From CALCLY01 sp900552775 (GTDB lineage: Bacteria; Bacillota; Clostridia; UMGS1883; UMGS1540), in contig CALCLY010000025.1 of the NCBI GenBank assembly GCA_937966555.1, positions 111,614 through 175,613 of the forward strand: a DNA stretch of 64,000 nucleotides. The letters are read 5' to 3'. The position numbers were made by a program, and so were the translations under genes. A model generated the notes under the pieces. That model was not told the DNA's origin and did not search any database. It saw only the letters and a program-made list of their open reading frames with translations. Shown piece by piece: positions 25,546 to 34,935 of the stretch; within the stretch, counting starts at the first letter, position 1; each line of letters starts with the position of its first letter.

Positions 25546-26700
25546 ATGAAAAAATACTTTACATCCGAATCGGTGACGGAAGGTCATCCGGATAAAATGT
25601 GCGATAAAATTTCAGACAGCATATTAGACGCAATTCTGTCAGATGACAAGATGGCAAGGGTTGCGTGCGAAACCACAACAACCACAGGTCTTGTGCTTGT
25701 TATGGGAGAAATAACAACCGATTGTTATGTTGATATTCCCGATATTGTAAGAAAAACGATTAAAGAAATAGGATACGTTGATTCAAAAGGCGGATTTGAT
25801 GCTGATACGTGTTCGGTTTTAAACAGTATACACGGTCAGTCACCCGATATTGCTTTAGGTGTTGATAAATCGTTTGAGAGCAAACACGGAGACAGCCTCG
25901 GCGGCGGCGCGGGAGACCAGGGAATGATGTTCGGCTATGCCTGCAACGAGACAAAAACTCTTATGCCCATGCCGATTTCGCTGGCTCACAAGCTTTCGAG
26001 AAAGCTTACGGAAGTGCGCAAAAACGGCACATTTGACTATTTGAGACCTGACGGAAAAAGCCAGGTTACGGTTGAATATGAAGATAACCGCCCCGTCAGA
26101 GTGGATACGGTTGTGATATCCACGCAGCATGACGCAGCGGCAGAGCTTGACACTATCCGCCGCGACATGATAGAAGGAGTTGTAAAACCCGTAATTCCGG
26201 CAGAACTGATAGACAACAAAACAAAGTTTTACATAAACCCCACAGGCAGATTTGTTGTAGGCGGTCCGTGCGGAGACAGCGGCCTTACGGGAAGAAAGAT
26301 AATTGTTGATACATACGGCGGCTATGCGCGCCACGGCGGCGGTGCATTTTCCGGCAAGGACCCGACGAAGGTTGACCGCTCGGCATGCTACATGGCAAGA
26401 TACATTGCAAAAAATCTTGTTGCGGCTTCACTTGCGGATAAATGCGAGGTTCAGCTGGCATATGCAATAGGTGTTGCAAAACCCGTGTCCGTTCGCGTTG
26501 ATACTTTCGGAACAGGCAAAATGAGCGAAGATAAACTTTGTGAACTTGTCTGCGAGCATTTCGACATGCGTCCCGATGCAATTATAGAAAGACTTGATCT
26601 GAGACGTCCGATTTACGCACAGACGGCAGCATACGGTCATTTCGGAAGAGACGATATCTCGCTTCCGTGGGAAATGACAGACGAGGCTGCCAAGTTCTGA
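25546..26700 (+). CDS. metK: S-adenosylmethionine synthetase
   Basis: A 384-residue enzyme that makes SAM from methionine and ATP. Motifs: GHPDKMCDKISD (12-23), the loop GAGDQGMMFGYA near 117-128 and the P-loop-like GGGAFSGKDPTKVDRSA (about 263-279). Length and motif order are standard. GAAAGGATAGG precedes the ATG. It may share a transcript with the small exporter upstream. Confidence 0.97.
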   Translation: MKKYFTSESVTEGHPDKMCDKISDSILDAILSDDKMARVACETTTTTGLVLVMGEITTDCYVDIPDIVRKTIKEIGYVDSKGGFDADTCSVLNSIHGQSPDIALGVDKSFESKHGDSLGGGAGDQGMMFGYACNETKTLMPMPISLAHKLSRKLTEVRKNGTFDYLRPDGKSQVTVEYEDNRPVRVDTVVISTQHDAAAELDTIRRDMIEGVVKPVIPAELIDNKTKFYINPTGRFVVGGPCGDSGLTGRKIIVDTYGGYARHGGGAFSGKDPTKVDRSACYMARYIAKNLVAASLADKCEVQLAYAIGVAKPVSVRVDTFGTGKMSEDKLCELVCEHFDMRPDAIIERLDLRRPIYAQTAAYGHFGRDDISLPWEMTDEAAKF

Positions 26701-26766
26701 TTTTCGGAAAAAGCAGTTTAACCATTTCACCCCCGTATTCATATATTGGTATGGGGGTGTATCTGT

Positions 26767-27036
26767 ATGATGAATATTATTTTGCCTCTGTTGGCGGCGG
26801 TTTGTATAGCGGCAGCGGTTTTTATCGCGCTTTCGGCTGTGATGAGCTGCGGAGACGGAGACGAAATAGAAATAGTTATAGACGCCGACAAGGCGGGCGA
26901 AAGACTTGAAGAAGTGGTTTTGGGCACGCTTCTTGTGGCAGAAAAATATTTCAAAAATTCCGCCGTGTATATAAAAGGCGGAGAAGAAAAAAAGACAGAC
27001 GCTTTGTGCAGAACATACGGCGTTTTGAAAAAATAG
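26767..27036 (+). CDS. small membrane-anchored protein of unknown function
   Basis: An 89-residue protein with one hydrophobic segment at residues 4-25 and a soluble tail. The tail contains EIEIVIDADKAGERLEEVVLGTLL, a pattern that looks like a short alpha/beta unit, and VYIKGG. I do not recognise the family. A run of GGGGGTG lies 7 nt before the ATG. It begins 66 bp after metK and ends 13 bp before recD2, so it is probably co-transcribed with recD2. Confidence 0.6.
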   Translation: MMNIILPLLAAVCIAAAVFIALSAVMSCGDGDEIEIVIDADKAGERLEEVVLGTLLVAEKYFKNSAVYIKGGEEKKTDALCRTYGVLKK

Positions 27037-27049
27037 GGAGGAAATTCCG

Positions 27050-29254
27050 TTGTGCGAAAAAGCATTCGGGGTTGTTTCTGAAATAGTGTACAGAAATGAC
27101 GAGAACGGATACACGGTTTGCGAAGTGACAGGCGAGCACGGCGATTTTACAGCCGTCGGAAGCCTGCCGGGCATATCCGTGGGAGAGTCGGTTGAATTTA
27201 CGGGTGAATGGGTGACGCATGCGTCATACGGCGAACAGATACGCGTTTCGTCGTATAAAAGCGTGCTGCCGCAGTCCGAAATACAGGTGCTTATGTATCT
27301 GTCAAGCGGAATTATAAGGGGAATAGGACCCGTTACCGCAAAAAAAATTGTTGATAAATTCGGTTCCAAAACGCTTGAGATTATGAGGGACGAACCGTAC
27401 AGGCTGGCTGAAATCAAAGGAATAAGCGCTGCAAAAGCGCATGAAGTGCATGAATCGCTTATGTCAAAGCAGGTTATGCAGTCGCTTGTCATGTTTTTGC
27501 AGCCTTACGGAATAACTCCGGCTTTTGCCCTTAAAGTTTTCAGGGCGCTCGGAGCAGATGCGGTTTCGAAAATAAAGCAAAACCCATATTGCCTTTGCTC
27601 GGTTGACGGAATAGGATTTAAAACCGCGGATTCGTTGGCGATGGGCATGGGTTTTGAAGCTTCAAACGAAGAGAGGCTGCGCGAAGGCGTGCTTTATGTC
27701 ATGCGCGAAGCGGTGCAAAACGGCGATACATATTACGAGCACCGTGAGCTTACAAAAAAATCGGCGGAAGTTCTCGGCTGCTCCCGTGATGACGCGGAAA
27801 ATACGATTTTTCGCCTTATAAATGAAAACAGGATTATTAAAGAAAGCGACGGAGAAAACATAAATCTTTATTTGCCGCTTTATTATAACGCCGAGCTCGG
27901 CACGGCAAAAAGACTTGCCTCGGCAGCGTGTCTGCCGCCGCTGAGCTCACGCGAAAAAATTGAAAGCATATTGAATTCCGTGGAAAGCGAAAATGCAATA
28001 GTTTTGTCGCAGCAGCAGCGTGAAGCGTGTATATCCGCATGCATGAACGGCATGTTTATTATAACCGGCGGACCCGGAACGGGAAAAACAACCATAATAA
28101 AAACCATTATATCCATAATGGAGCGCATGGGGAAAACAATTGCTTTGTGCGCGCCCACGGGCAGAGCCGCAAAACGTCTTACGGAAACATGCGGCATGGA
28201 GGGTAAAACAATTCACCGTCTGCTTGAAATAAACTTTTCTGAGGGTGAGAGGCAAAGCTTTGCGCGTGATGAAACTTTCCCGGTGGACGAAGATGTTGTT
28301 ATAGCTGATGAGATGAGTATGGTTGATATTATGCTTATGCATGCGCTTTTAAAGGCGCTGAAATCCGGGACAAGGCTTATTATGGCGGGGGACGCAGACC
28401 AGCTGCCGTCTGTCGGAGCCGGAAATGTGCTGCGCGATATGCTTCAAAGCGGAGTGATAAAAAGTGCACGGCTGACGGAAATATACCGCCAGGCATCAGA
28501 AAGCATGATAATTGTCAATGCGCATAGAGTAAACGGCGGTGAAATGCCGATTTTAAATAAAAAAGATAAAGATTTTTTCATGATGGAGCGCCGCAGTGCC
28601 GATGAAGTCTCGGCGGTTATTTCAGAACTTTGCGCCGTAAGACTTCCGAAAGCGTACGGATTTAACCCGCTTTTCGATATACAGGTTATCTCGCCTTCGC
28701 GCCGCGGAAAGCTTGGCGTGCAGGAACTTAACCGGATTCTTCAGGGGAGACTGAATCCGCCGGACGACAGCAAAAATGAAAAAACCGTGGGAGATACCGT
28801 TTTCCGCGAAGGCGATAAGGTTATGCAGATTAAAAATAATTATTCCATTTCGTGGACGGACGAAAGCGATGGAAAAAAGGGTGAAGGAATTTTTAACGGC
28901 GATATAGGCGTTATAGAATACATAAATAAAAACGGTGCGTATCTTGAAATTAAATTTGACGGAAGCAAGACGGCGCGCTATGAATTTTCTCAGCTTGAGG
29001 AAATCGAACTTGCATATGCCGTTACTGTGCATAAAAGTCAGGGCAGCGAATTTCCGGCGGTTATAAGTCCGATGTTTTTTGCACCGCCGCAGCTTATGAA
29101 CAGAAATTTGCTTTATACCGCGCTTACAAGGGCAAAAGAGCTTGTTGTGCTTGTGGGAAGCCGCGAAGCTTTGAAAAAAATGACGGAAAACAATAAGGAG
29201 TCAAAGCGGAATTCGGGGCTTTGCAGAAGAATAAAAGAGCTTGCTATCATATAA
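27050..29254 (+). CDS. recD2: RecD2-type ATP-dependent DNA helicase
   Basis: A 734-residue superfamily 1B 5'-3' helicase of the RecD2 group that acts without RecBC. An N-terminal OB-like domain and a helix-hairpin-helix region (GIIRGIGPVTAKKIVDKFG near 85-105; GISAAKAHEVHES near 124) precede the helicase core with Walker A GGPGTGKTT near 341, DEMSMVD near 420, and a C-terminal motif VTVHKSQGSEFPAV near 659. The start is TTG with GGGAGG 7 nt upstream. Roles in replication-fork and mismatch repair are known for relatives. Confidence 0.92.
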   Translation: MCEKAFGVVSEIVYRNDENGYTVCEVTGEHGDFTAVGSLPGISVGESVEFTGEWVTHASYGEQIRVSSYKSVLPQSEIQVLMYLSSGIIRGIGPVTAKKIVDKFGSKTLEIMRDEPYRLAEIKGISAAKAHEVHESLMSKQVMQSLVMFLQPYGITPAFALKVFRALGADAVSKIKQNPYCLCSVDGIGFKTADSLAMGMGFEASNEERLREGVLYVMREAVQNGDTYYEHRELTKKSAEVLGCSRDDAENTIFRLINENRIIKESDGENINLYLPLYYNAELGTAKRLASAACLPPLSSREKIESILNSVESENAIVLSQQQREACISACMNGMFIITGGPGTGKTTIIKTIISIMERMGKTIALCAPTGRAAKRLTETCGMEGKTIHRLLEINFSEGERQSFARDETFPVDEDVVIADEMSMVDIMLMHALLKALKSGTRLIMAGDADQLPSVGAGNVLRDMLQSGVIKSARLTEIYRQASESMIIVNAHRVNGGEMPILNKKDKDFFMMERRSADEVSAVISELCAVRLPKAYGFNPLFDIQVISPSRRGKLGVQELNRILQGRLNPPDDSKNEKTVGDTVFREGDKVMQIKNNYSISWTDESDGKKGEGIFNGDIGVIEYINKNGAYLEIKFDGSKTARYEFSQLEEIELAYAVTVHKSQGSEFPAVISPMFFAPPQLMNRNLLYTALTRAKELVVLVGSREALKKMTENNKESKRNSGLCRRIKELAII

Positions 29255-29347
29255 AAAAGATTTGAAAGATATGATTTAATGTGATTTCCTGCGGTCAAAA
29301 ACGGGGATTATGAATTTCAGAAAAAATTCCGAAACGGAGTGAAACTT

Positions 29348-30031
29348 ATGTTTCTTAACGCAATTTTTCCTCCAAAGTGCATTTTTTGCGGCAAATATGT
29401 TAAAAGCAATGATTTTAAGGTTTGCAGAGAATGTGCAAAAAAGCTTGAATACAACAACAAAAAATGCAGAATATGCGCAAGGCCCACGGACGATGTGTAC
29501 GGGAGCGGTCTCTGCCCCGAGTGCACAAGGCACAAGCGGCCGTTTTGCGGCGCTGCCGTGCCTTTTAAGTATAAAGGGCTTGTGAGAAACGCACTGCTGC
29601 GGTTTAAATTCGGCATGAAGGTTTCGTATGCAAAAACTTTTGCCGCATTTATTTTTACGGAGCTTTCGGCGCAGAATATCAACCCCGATATAATCACATA
29701 TGTTCCCGTACATTTTCTGCGCCGCGGCAGCAGGGGATATGACCAGTGCGAACTTCTGGCGCATGAACTTTCAAAGATCACGGGAGCGGAGCTTAAAAAG
29801 CTTGTTAAAAAAACAAAACACACAAAGCCGCTTTCAACGCTCAGCGGTGCGGAGAGAAAGAAAAGCGTGAAAAATGTTTATAAATATATCGGAAAAGAAG
29901 ATTTTTCGGATAAAACAATCCTGCTTCTGGACGATATTATCACAACGGGGTCCACAATTTCCGAGGTTTCGCGCATATTAAAACCTTATTGCTCCAAGAT
30001 CTATATTTGTGCGGCAGCGGCGGTTGAATAA
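29348..30031 (+). CDS. comF: ComF family protein (phosphoribosyltransferase-like)
   Basis: A 227-residue protein with two N-terminal zinc-binding Cys pairs (CIFCGKY, CREC, CRIC, CPEC, all within the first 65 residues) and a C-terminal phosphoribosyltransferase domain with the PRPP loop LLLDDIITTGSTISE near 199. ComF takes part in DNA uptake in competent bacteria, but the family is also present in non-competent species. ATG 29348 is chosen because CGGAG lies 10 nt upstream, whereas the GTG at 29339 would be 1 nt away from it. Begins 93 bp after recD2. Confidence 0.85.
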   Translation: MFLNAIFPPKCIFCGKYVKSNDFKVCRECAKKLEYNNKKCRICARPTDDVYGSGLCPECTRHKRPFCGAAVPFKYKGLVRNALLRFKFGMKVSYAKTFAAFIFTELSAQNINPDIITYVPVHFLRRGSRGYDQCELLAHELSKITGAELKKLVKKTKHTKPLSTLSGAERKKSVKNVYKYIGKEDFSDKTILLLDDIITTGSTISEVSRILKPYCSKIYICAAAAVE

Positions 30032-30132
30032 AATTTGTAAAAATTTCCTTGAATATATTTTTTGTAAAAACCAATAATAAAGCCGTGACAAGGAGCCGCA
30101 TCAATGGTTTGAGAGTTGATACTTATGTTCGA

Positions 30133-30180
30133 TTCTTTTCCGAAGGGTGTGAGTTTCTTATCACACTCTCCGGAAAAGAA
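30133..30180 (+). promoter_or_regulatory. long hairpin in the leader of the CBS-domain gene
   Basis: A 10-bp outer stem (TTCTTTTCCG at 30133-30142 with its complement at 30171-30180) encloses a 6-bp inner stem (GTGTGA at 30147-30152 with TCACAC at 30161-30166). It lies about 24 nt before the CBS-protein start and has no T tail. A smaller ATCAA/TTGAT pair lies just upstream. It may be a structured RNA leader; I do not recognise it as a known riboswitch. Confidence 0.5.
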
Positions 30181-30203
30181 CCGAGGTTTGGAATGGGGAT
30201 TTT

Positions 30204-30617
30204 ATGGTTATCAGAGATATTATGAGCGATCCCGTTATTGTAATTTCACAAGATACCTCTGTTTGTGAAACCGCAAACGTAATGCGTGAACACAATATAG
30301 GTGCTGTGCCTGTGGTTGACAGCAATGATAATGTTGTCGGCATCATAACCGACAGGGATATTGTTATACGCAATACGGCAAGGGGACTTGACCCCGGGAA
30401 GACGAAAGTTTCCGATATTATGAGTGAGAATGTCACGGTTGTATCTCCGGAGGCGGAGATAGACGATGTGGCGGATATGATGTCGAGAGATAAAGTCAGA
30501 AGAATCCCGGTTGTGGAAAACAACAAGGTTATAGGAGTTGTTGCGCTTTCCGATGTTGCGCTGTGCCGCGACTATAAGATTGAATGTGCAGAGGCTCTGT
30601 GTGAGATTTCAAAATAA
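30204..30617 (+). CDS. two-CBS-domain protein
   Basis: A 137-residue protein made only of a CBS pair: VIRDIMSDPVIVI (2-14) and VSDIMSENVTVV (about 70-81), each followed by the GIITDRDIV-like or GVVALSDVA-like second half. Such free-standing CBS pairs bind adenosine nucleotides and act as sensors, but the ligand and target of this one are unknown. ATG with AATGGGGA upstream, behind the long hairpin leader. Single gene ended by the terminator at 30669. Confidence 0.85.
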   Translation: MVIRDIMSDPVIVISQDTSVCETANVMREHNIGAVPVVDSNDNVVGIITDRDIVIRNTARGLDPGKTKVSDIMSENVTVVSPEAEIDDVADMMSRDKVRRIPVVENNKVIGVVALSDVALCRDYKIECAEALCEISK

Positions 30618-30668
30618 CGGAGAATGAATACCGCTTGTGCGGTATGTCTGCAATGAACTTGCAGAAAA

Positions 30669-30699
30669 AACGGCGCTGCAAAAAGCAGCGTCGTTTTAT
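30669..30699 (+). terminator. terminator after the CBS-domain gene
   Basis: An 11-bp stem with one G-T wobble (AACGGCGCTGC at 30669-30679 with GCAGCGTCGTT at 30685-30695), a 5-nt A loop and a T-rich tail. It may also serve the convergent minus-strand gene. Confidence 0.75.
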
Positions 30700-31034
30700 T
30701 ATACATATAAAAGGCTGTAAATATAATAAATAAAGTTTATCAAAAGAAAAGAAACAGCCAAAATATCGCACACTTTGTTTGCACGAAAGACTTTCCTGTG
30801 TATAAGCCAAAGTACAGAAAACAGACACGGCACGGCAAAGGGGTTGTATTTAAAATACATAGTAATATTTCCGCGCAAAAGGGAAATGATTGCTCTTGTC
30901 ATGCCGCACGTCGGACATTTTATACCGAAAAGGGCTTTTATAGGGCACGTGATATCAAGAAACCGGCACATCAGAAAATACAATGTGCCGGCCGCAAGAA
31001 TCAAAAAATGTTTTTTGATAATGGTTCTTTTCAA
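30699..31034 (-). CDS. DUF2752 family membrane protein
   Basis: A 111-residue membrane protein with the DUF2752 core motif CPIKALFGIKCPTCGMTRA (about 30-48) and three hydrophobic segments. Function of the family is unknown. The start is TTG, overlapping the neighbourhood of the upstream TM2 gene's stop (TGATTG), so translation is probably coupled. Neighbouring TM2 and DUF2752 proteins are common pairs in Firmicutes. Confidence 0.75.
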   Translation of the reverse strand: MKRTIIKKHFLILAAGTLYFLMCRFLDITCPIKALFGIKCPTCGMTRAIISLLRGNITMYFKYNPFAVPCLFSVLWLIHRKVFRANKVCDILAVSFLLINFIYYIYSLLYV

Positions 31035-31370
31035 TCAGACAAGAGACATAAACTTGTTGAAGTTTAATTCCTTTGCTTTTTTCTGAATTGTAAACCAATC
31101 GATTATGGTTAAAATTCCGCAGCATCCTGCTGTGAGAAGCTTTAAAATACCCATTCCGGTATCGCCTATCATAAAGCGATCAATACCGAGCGTTCCCAAA
31201 AAGATTGATACGAGCAGGATAGTTGTAGGATCCTTAAACTCAGCCGTGGAAATAAGCGAAAACTTTTCTTCGGTGATTGAGTTTAATCTTTCCCTGATAA
31301 GTACCATTTTTTCTTCGGGGAAATACTTCTGATTAGTCATGATAAACATGTCGATTCTTTGCTGATCCAT
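31035..31370 (-). CDS. TM2 domain-containing protein
   Basis: A 111-residue protein with an N-terminal soluble helical region and a C-terminal TM2 domain: two hydrophobic helices joined by a short loop with GTLGIDRFMIGDTGMG near 72-87 and a TIIDWFTI end. Function unknown. ATG 31370 is preferred to the GTG at 31379 because TTGGGTG lies 6 nt upstream of it. It is the first gene of a two-gene minus-strand operon behind a strong promoter at 31421-31449. Confidence 0.78.
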   Translation of the reverse strand: MDQQRIDMFIMTNQKYFPEEKMVLIRERLNSITEEKFSLISTAEFKDPTTILLVSIFLGTLGIDRFMIGDTGMGILKLLTAGCCGILTIIDWFTIQKKAKELNFNKFMSLV

Positions 31371-31420
31371 ATAAAACACCCAATTCTTTATGTATTTGGT
31401 AAGTATATCACCATAACTAT

Positions 31421-31449
31421 ATTATAATGGAAAAACAAAATTATGTCAA
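31421..31449 (-). promoter_or_regulatory. sigma-A type promoter of the TM2-DUF2752 operon
   Basis: On the minus strand a perfect TTGACA (31449-31444) and a perfect TATAAT (31426-31421) are 17 bp apart. Confidence 0.8.
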
Positions 31450-31566
31450 GAAAAATTTTAATTTATAATAAAAAATTTTTTCCGCGGTAACCTATGCCTT
31501 GCCGTGAGACGGTTTTTGCCGCATAAAATCCGCTTGATCATTTACGTTTTTATACAAAGGCTTGCT

Positions 31567-32757
31567 TTATATGTGAAGCATAACGCCGTTTTTTTCGAGT
31601 TTTTTGCAAAGGACGCCGACATCAAGCTCGGAAAAGCTGTCGCTTATTGCCGCGGCTGTGCCTGCCGCTTCTCCCGTTACCGCGCAGCACGGAATAACTC
31701 TTGAAACGTCCCACATATTTTCCGATACGGAAATACATCTTCCGGCGGCACATAAGTTTTTGATTTTTTCCCCGTAAAGACTCTCAAAAGGCACCTCGTA
31801 GAGCGGGCCGCGTTTTTTCCAATTAGGTATAACGCCAATGCTCGTTTCAATCCTTTTGCCTTCGTTTTCCGTTGTCAGCTCGCATACGCCTGCAATTCGC
31901 CTGGTCATTCTCAGCTGTGGAATTGCTGCAATGGAGGAAAGCGAATGTTCGGGGCTTACGCCGCCTTTTTTAAGAAAATCCTTAAGAATTTCGTCGTGTG
32001 ACAATTGTACCATTTCGGAAATTTCATCAGCGTTAATGCCTTGAAATCTTCTCTGAGTCAAAAGCCTGGCATTTACGGCCTCTTCATCGGGATTTTCGGC
32101 AAATCCGTGCATATTAAGATTATTCATGCCGTTTTCGGCGCAGTAGTACCAAGCCGCCAAAACATTCTGTCTTGCATAGAGGCTTGTGTTTTCTCCTGAA
32201 ATTTTGCAGATATCCGCATCGCCTGTTGCATCAACCGCAGATTTGACCCCGATTCCGTATCTGCCCGATTTGTTTTCAACAATAAGTGCGTTTATTCTTC
32301 CGTCCCGAACGTCCGCACCGCAGACTGTGGTGCCGTAAAGCAAGCGTACGCCTTCGGCTCTGAGCAGCTGCTCGCACAAAATTGCAAAGACATTTGCGTC
32401 ATACTGCACCTCAAACCTTTCACCGCTCGCCCGTTCTTCGGCGGAATGCTTTGTAAGCCACAGCTCCGGAAACTTGTCTGCCGCTCCGTGCCTGACGGAC
32501 AGCCTCAAAAGCTCCTCCGCGATTCCGAAGCATACCTGTCTGCCGAAGCCGTCGCAAATCGGCAGATAAATTGTGACCAGACCGAGGGTGGCAAGGCCGC
32601 CGAGGGAATACTCTTTTTCTATCAACAGCGTTTTCGCTCCTGCTCTCTGCGCCGCAAGCGCTGCGGAAACACCGGCGATTCCGCCGCCCGAAACAATTAC
32701 GTCATATTCCTCTTTTATCGGTATTTTACGTTCGGGCTCCGTTATAAAAGAATTCAT
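31567..32757 (-). CDS. FAD-dependent oxidoreductase (FAD_oxidored family)
   Basis: A 396-residue flavoprotein with an N-terminal dinucleotide-binding motif DVIVSGGGIAGVSAALAAQ (about 18-36), followed by EKEYSLGGLATLG and a second FAD-contact AAGRCISVSENMWDVSRVIPC near the C-terminus. The family contains many proteins encoded beside glycan-degrading enzymes with unknown substrates. ATG 32757 has AAGGAGAC upstream; a longer frame to 32823 lacks a site. It follows the six-hairpin protein by 96 bp on the same strand and may act on the same sugar or a derived product. Confidence 0.75.
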   Translation of the reverse strand: MNSFITEPERKIPIKEEYDVIVSGGGIAGVSAALAAQRAGAKTLLIEKEYSLGGLATLGLVTIYLPICDGFGRQVCFGIAEELLRLSVRHGAADKFPELWLTKHSAEERASGERFEVQYDANVFAILCEQLLRAEGVRLLYGTTVCGADVRDGRINALIVENKSGRYGIGVKSAVDATGDADICKISGENTSLYARQNVLAAWYYCAENGMNNLNMHGFAENPDEEAVNARLLTQRRFQGINADEISEMVQLSHDEILKDFLKKGGVSPEHSLSSIAAIPQLRMTRRIAGVCELTTENEGKRIETSIGVIPNWKKRGPLYEVPFESLYGEKIKNLCAAGRCISVSENMWDVSRVIPCCAVTGEAAGTAAAISDSFSELDVGVLCKKLEKNGVMLHI

Positions 32758-32853
32758 ATTTAGTCTCCTTTTCTGCTCTGTCGGATACGAGCAAGCCGTG
32801 TTGCGCAAGCATATAATTTTCACATCTATATATAGCGTAAGAAAATCGGTTTG

Positions 32854-34764
32854 TCAATGCCGAAAATCGTAAAAAAACTTCAAATACTCGTAAAGAGCAA
32901 AATCCTGGTCATTTGCCCAGTCATCATAAAATTCGCCCTTCTTTTCGTTGACGGAAAAAGGATATACGTATGCGCATGACGCCGAGCCGTCGGGAAAGAA
33001 GAGGCACATGCAGTTTCTGATATTTTCGTGCGCGCGCGAAAGATATTCACTGTCGCCGGAGATTTCCGCATAATGCAGGAATGATACACCCGTAAGGCAG
33101 CTCCAGTAGTGGGGGAACGTGTCTCCGTACATTTTTTCTTTTCCGAACCAGAAATCGTCCCAATGACGGATTGCCGTTTCATTCATGTGATAATCCGGCT
33201 GATGACCGTTGAAACGCTCCAAAACACGTATTTGTTTTTCTGCTTCTTCTATGTATTTTGTTTCGCCGGTTATTTTGCAGAATTGGCTGATAAACGTTGC
33301 GGCGGGCGTTACGATTGTCTGCTCATAGTTTACCTCGTGCGGAGGATAATTTGTGCCGTTTTTTACCATATTGTCAACATGCGTGCGATAGAGAGCCGTA
33401 AGGTCTGCGGCTTCTTTTCTCATTCCGGCGGCGGTAAGCGCTTCAACCGTTTCGGCAATGGAAATGCCGTTAGGATAAAACCTTGCTCCGCCGCCTTCAT
33501 AGTATTTTCGCAGAATACGCATCATAATTTCAAGATATTCCGTGTCTTTTGTGAGCTTGTATGTTTCCATCATCAAAAGAGCCGCCCACGGTGCGTTATA
33601 AAGCCGTATCATGTTTTTGTTCTTCAAAACCGTATTATAAACGTCTCCGGTTTCGGTGTCAACCACTTCGCGCTTTATAAATTCAAGATTCTTCATAAAG
33701 CTTTGAAGTATTTCGGGGTCCTTGTGCGACTGAAGGTATTTAGCAATCAGAAGCGACATTCCGAGACGCTCGCGCGAGGCATTATGGTCGGACCATGAAT
33801 TATCAAAATATTTATAGTGTTCGCGGCAATCATAAATTAAATACGCCCCGTCAAGCGGACTGCCGCTTTTCAGAAACTGCTGGTTTTTTATAATATAGTT
33901 GATTCTTTTTTTAAGCGTGTCTTCAAATTTCGGAACAACAATTGTTTTTGCAAAAGTATGTTTTTCTCCGTATGTTATTAAAAACTTGTGTTCTCCGAGT
34001 CTTTTTGGAGAGTATTCGAGAGTTTTTCCGCAAAACGGAATTTTCGCGCCGTCAAGAGTGACACATGACGGAATTTCGGAAAAACCAAGTTTTATGTTTT
34101 CGCCCTCAAAAACCGTAAAATGTTCCGCAGAAACGGTTAAAATGCCGAGAGAATTTAGTTTTTGTATAAAATCATCATCTCCGCCGTGCTCAAAAATTAC
34201 CCATTCAAATGTTTTTGTTTCACCCGACATAAGCGAAAAGGGGGAGGGGTGGAGAATAAAAATCCCTCTGTCATTGCTGTTTTTCGAATAATCTCTTTTA
34301 ATGCTGTATGAATCGAGAGAGCCCGAAAGCAAAGCCAAGCCTATATTTTTTGAGCTTACGCCCATTCTCATCGCGTTTATATACGAGACATCTCCGCCGC
34401 ACCATATGTGAGCGTTGCAGCGGCTTGTCATGCAGATATCGGCGCCGTCATATATGTCGCAGAAAGGAGTGTAAATACCAAGCTCGCCGCGCCTGAAAAA
34501 AACGTCGCAGTCCGAAACGTTTTTGTATGTGTATATTTCGCGGTACCGATCTTTTTCGGGAATACGTCTTACAGTAAGCTCGGCTTTAGAAAGCTTATAT
34601 ACCGATGTCATTGTATTTACGGAAATATCGGAAGAAACAAGTTCGGCTTCCGTTGGCGTTCCCCATGTGCAGTCTTCTCTAAGCCAATTCATGGAAAACG
34701 GGTCATCCGCTATTTTAAGAGATTTAATACTTCCTGTGGTTTTACAGAAATCAATGTTAATCAT
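32854..34764 (-). CDS. six-hairpin glycosidase-like protein
   Basis: A 636-residue protein with a beta-rich N-terminal region (about 1-250) and a C-terminal (alpha/alpha)6 barrel-like region rich in repeated helices with aromatic and acidic residues (for example YDCREHYKYFDNSWSDHNASRE near 310-332, PHEVNYEQ near 489, GKEKMYGDTFPHYWS near 551). No signal peptide. The fold suggests a glycoside hydrolase or uronyl hydrolase, but I cannot assign a family with certainty. GAAGGGG precedes the ATG. Upstream of the FAD oxidoreductase and divergent from spoIVA. Confidence 0.6.
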   Translation of the reverse strand: MINIDFCKTTGSIKSLKIADDPFSMNWLREDCTWGTPTEAELVSSDISVNTMTSVYKLSKAELTVRRIPEKDRYREIYTYKNVSDCDVFFRRGELGIYTPFCDIYDGADICMTSRCNAHIWCGGDVSYINAMRMGVSSKNIGLALLSGSLDSYSIKRDYSKNSNDRGIFILHPSPFSLMSGETKTFEWVIFEHGGDDDFIQKLNSLGILTVSAEHFTVFEGENIKLGFSEIPSCVTLDGAKIPFCGKTLEYSPKRLGEHKFLITYGEKHTFAKTIVVPKFEDTLKKRINYIIKNQQFLKSGSPLDGAYLIYDCREHYKYFDNSWSDHNASRERLGMSLLIAKYLQSHKDPEILQSFMKNLEFIKREVVDTETGDVYNTVLKNKNMIRLYNAPWAALLMMETYKLTKDTEYLEIMMRILRKYYEGGGARFYPNGISIAETVEALTAAGMRKEAADLTALYRTHVDNMVKNGTNYPPHEVNYEQTIVTPAATFISQFCKITGETKYIEEAEKQIRVLERFNGHQPDYHMNETAIRHWDDFWFGKEKMYGDTFPHYWSCLTGVSFLHYAEISGDSEYLSRAHENIRNCMCLFFPDGSASCAYVYPFSVNEKKGEFYDDWANDQDFALYEYLKFFYDFRH

Positions 34765-34806
34765 TTTTATACCCCTTCATTCAATGTATTCGATGATTTA
34801 TGTATT

Positions 34807-34836
34807 ATTATACAGCCGCCGTACACGCTTTGTCAA
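34807..34836 (-). promoter_or_regulatory. sigma-A type promoter of the glycosidase-like operon
   Basis: On the minus strand TTGACA (34836-34831) and TATAAT (34812-34807) are 18 bp apart, about 40 bp before the start of the six-hairpin gene. Confidence 0.7.
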
Positions 34837-34894
34837 CGGCTTGGCGTTAAAAAAACAAAAATAACACAATCGGGCAAGAATAAAGAAAGAATGC

Positions 34895-34902
34895 CATACA
34901 TA
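34895..34902 (+). promoter_or_regulatory. possible sigma-E -10 element before spoIVA
   Basis: CATACATA resembles the sigma-E -10 consensus (CATACAnT) and lies about 34 nt before the spoIVA start, where a sigma-E promoter is expected from Bacillus. The -35 region expected 13-15 bp upstream matches poorly, so this is tentative. Confidence 0.3.
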
Positions 34903-34935
34903 TATATTTACAAACATAGATTTAAGGAGGACGTT

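Noticed and set aside
26428..27492. A 354-codon open frame on the minus strand over metK and recD2
   Set aside because: It shadows metK, the small gene and recD2, and its composition (Ser- and Phe-rich) is that of a reverse-frame artefact.
30128..30136. A tRNA T-loop-like GTTCGATTC
   Set aside because: No acceptor stem, D arm or anticodon arm can be built around it; it is part of the leader hairpin region.
34408..34935. An open frame extending spoIVA upstream by 176 codons
   Set aside because: It crosses the divergent glycosidase gene and its promoter, and the SpoIVA family begins at 34936, right after AAGGAGG.
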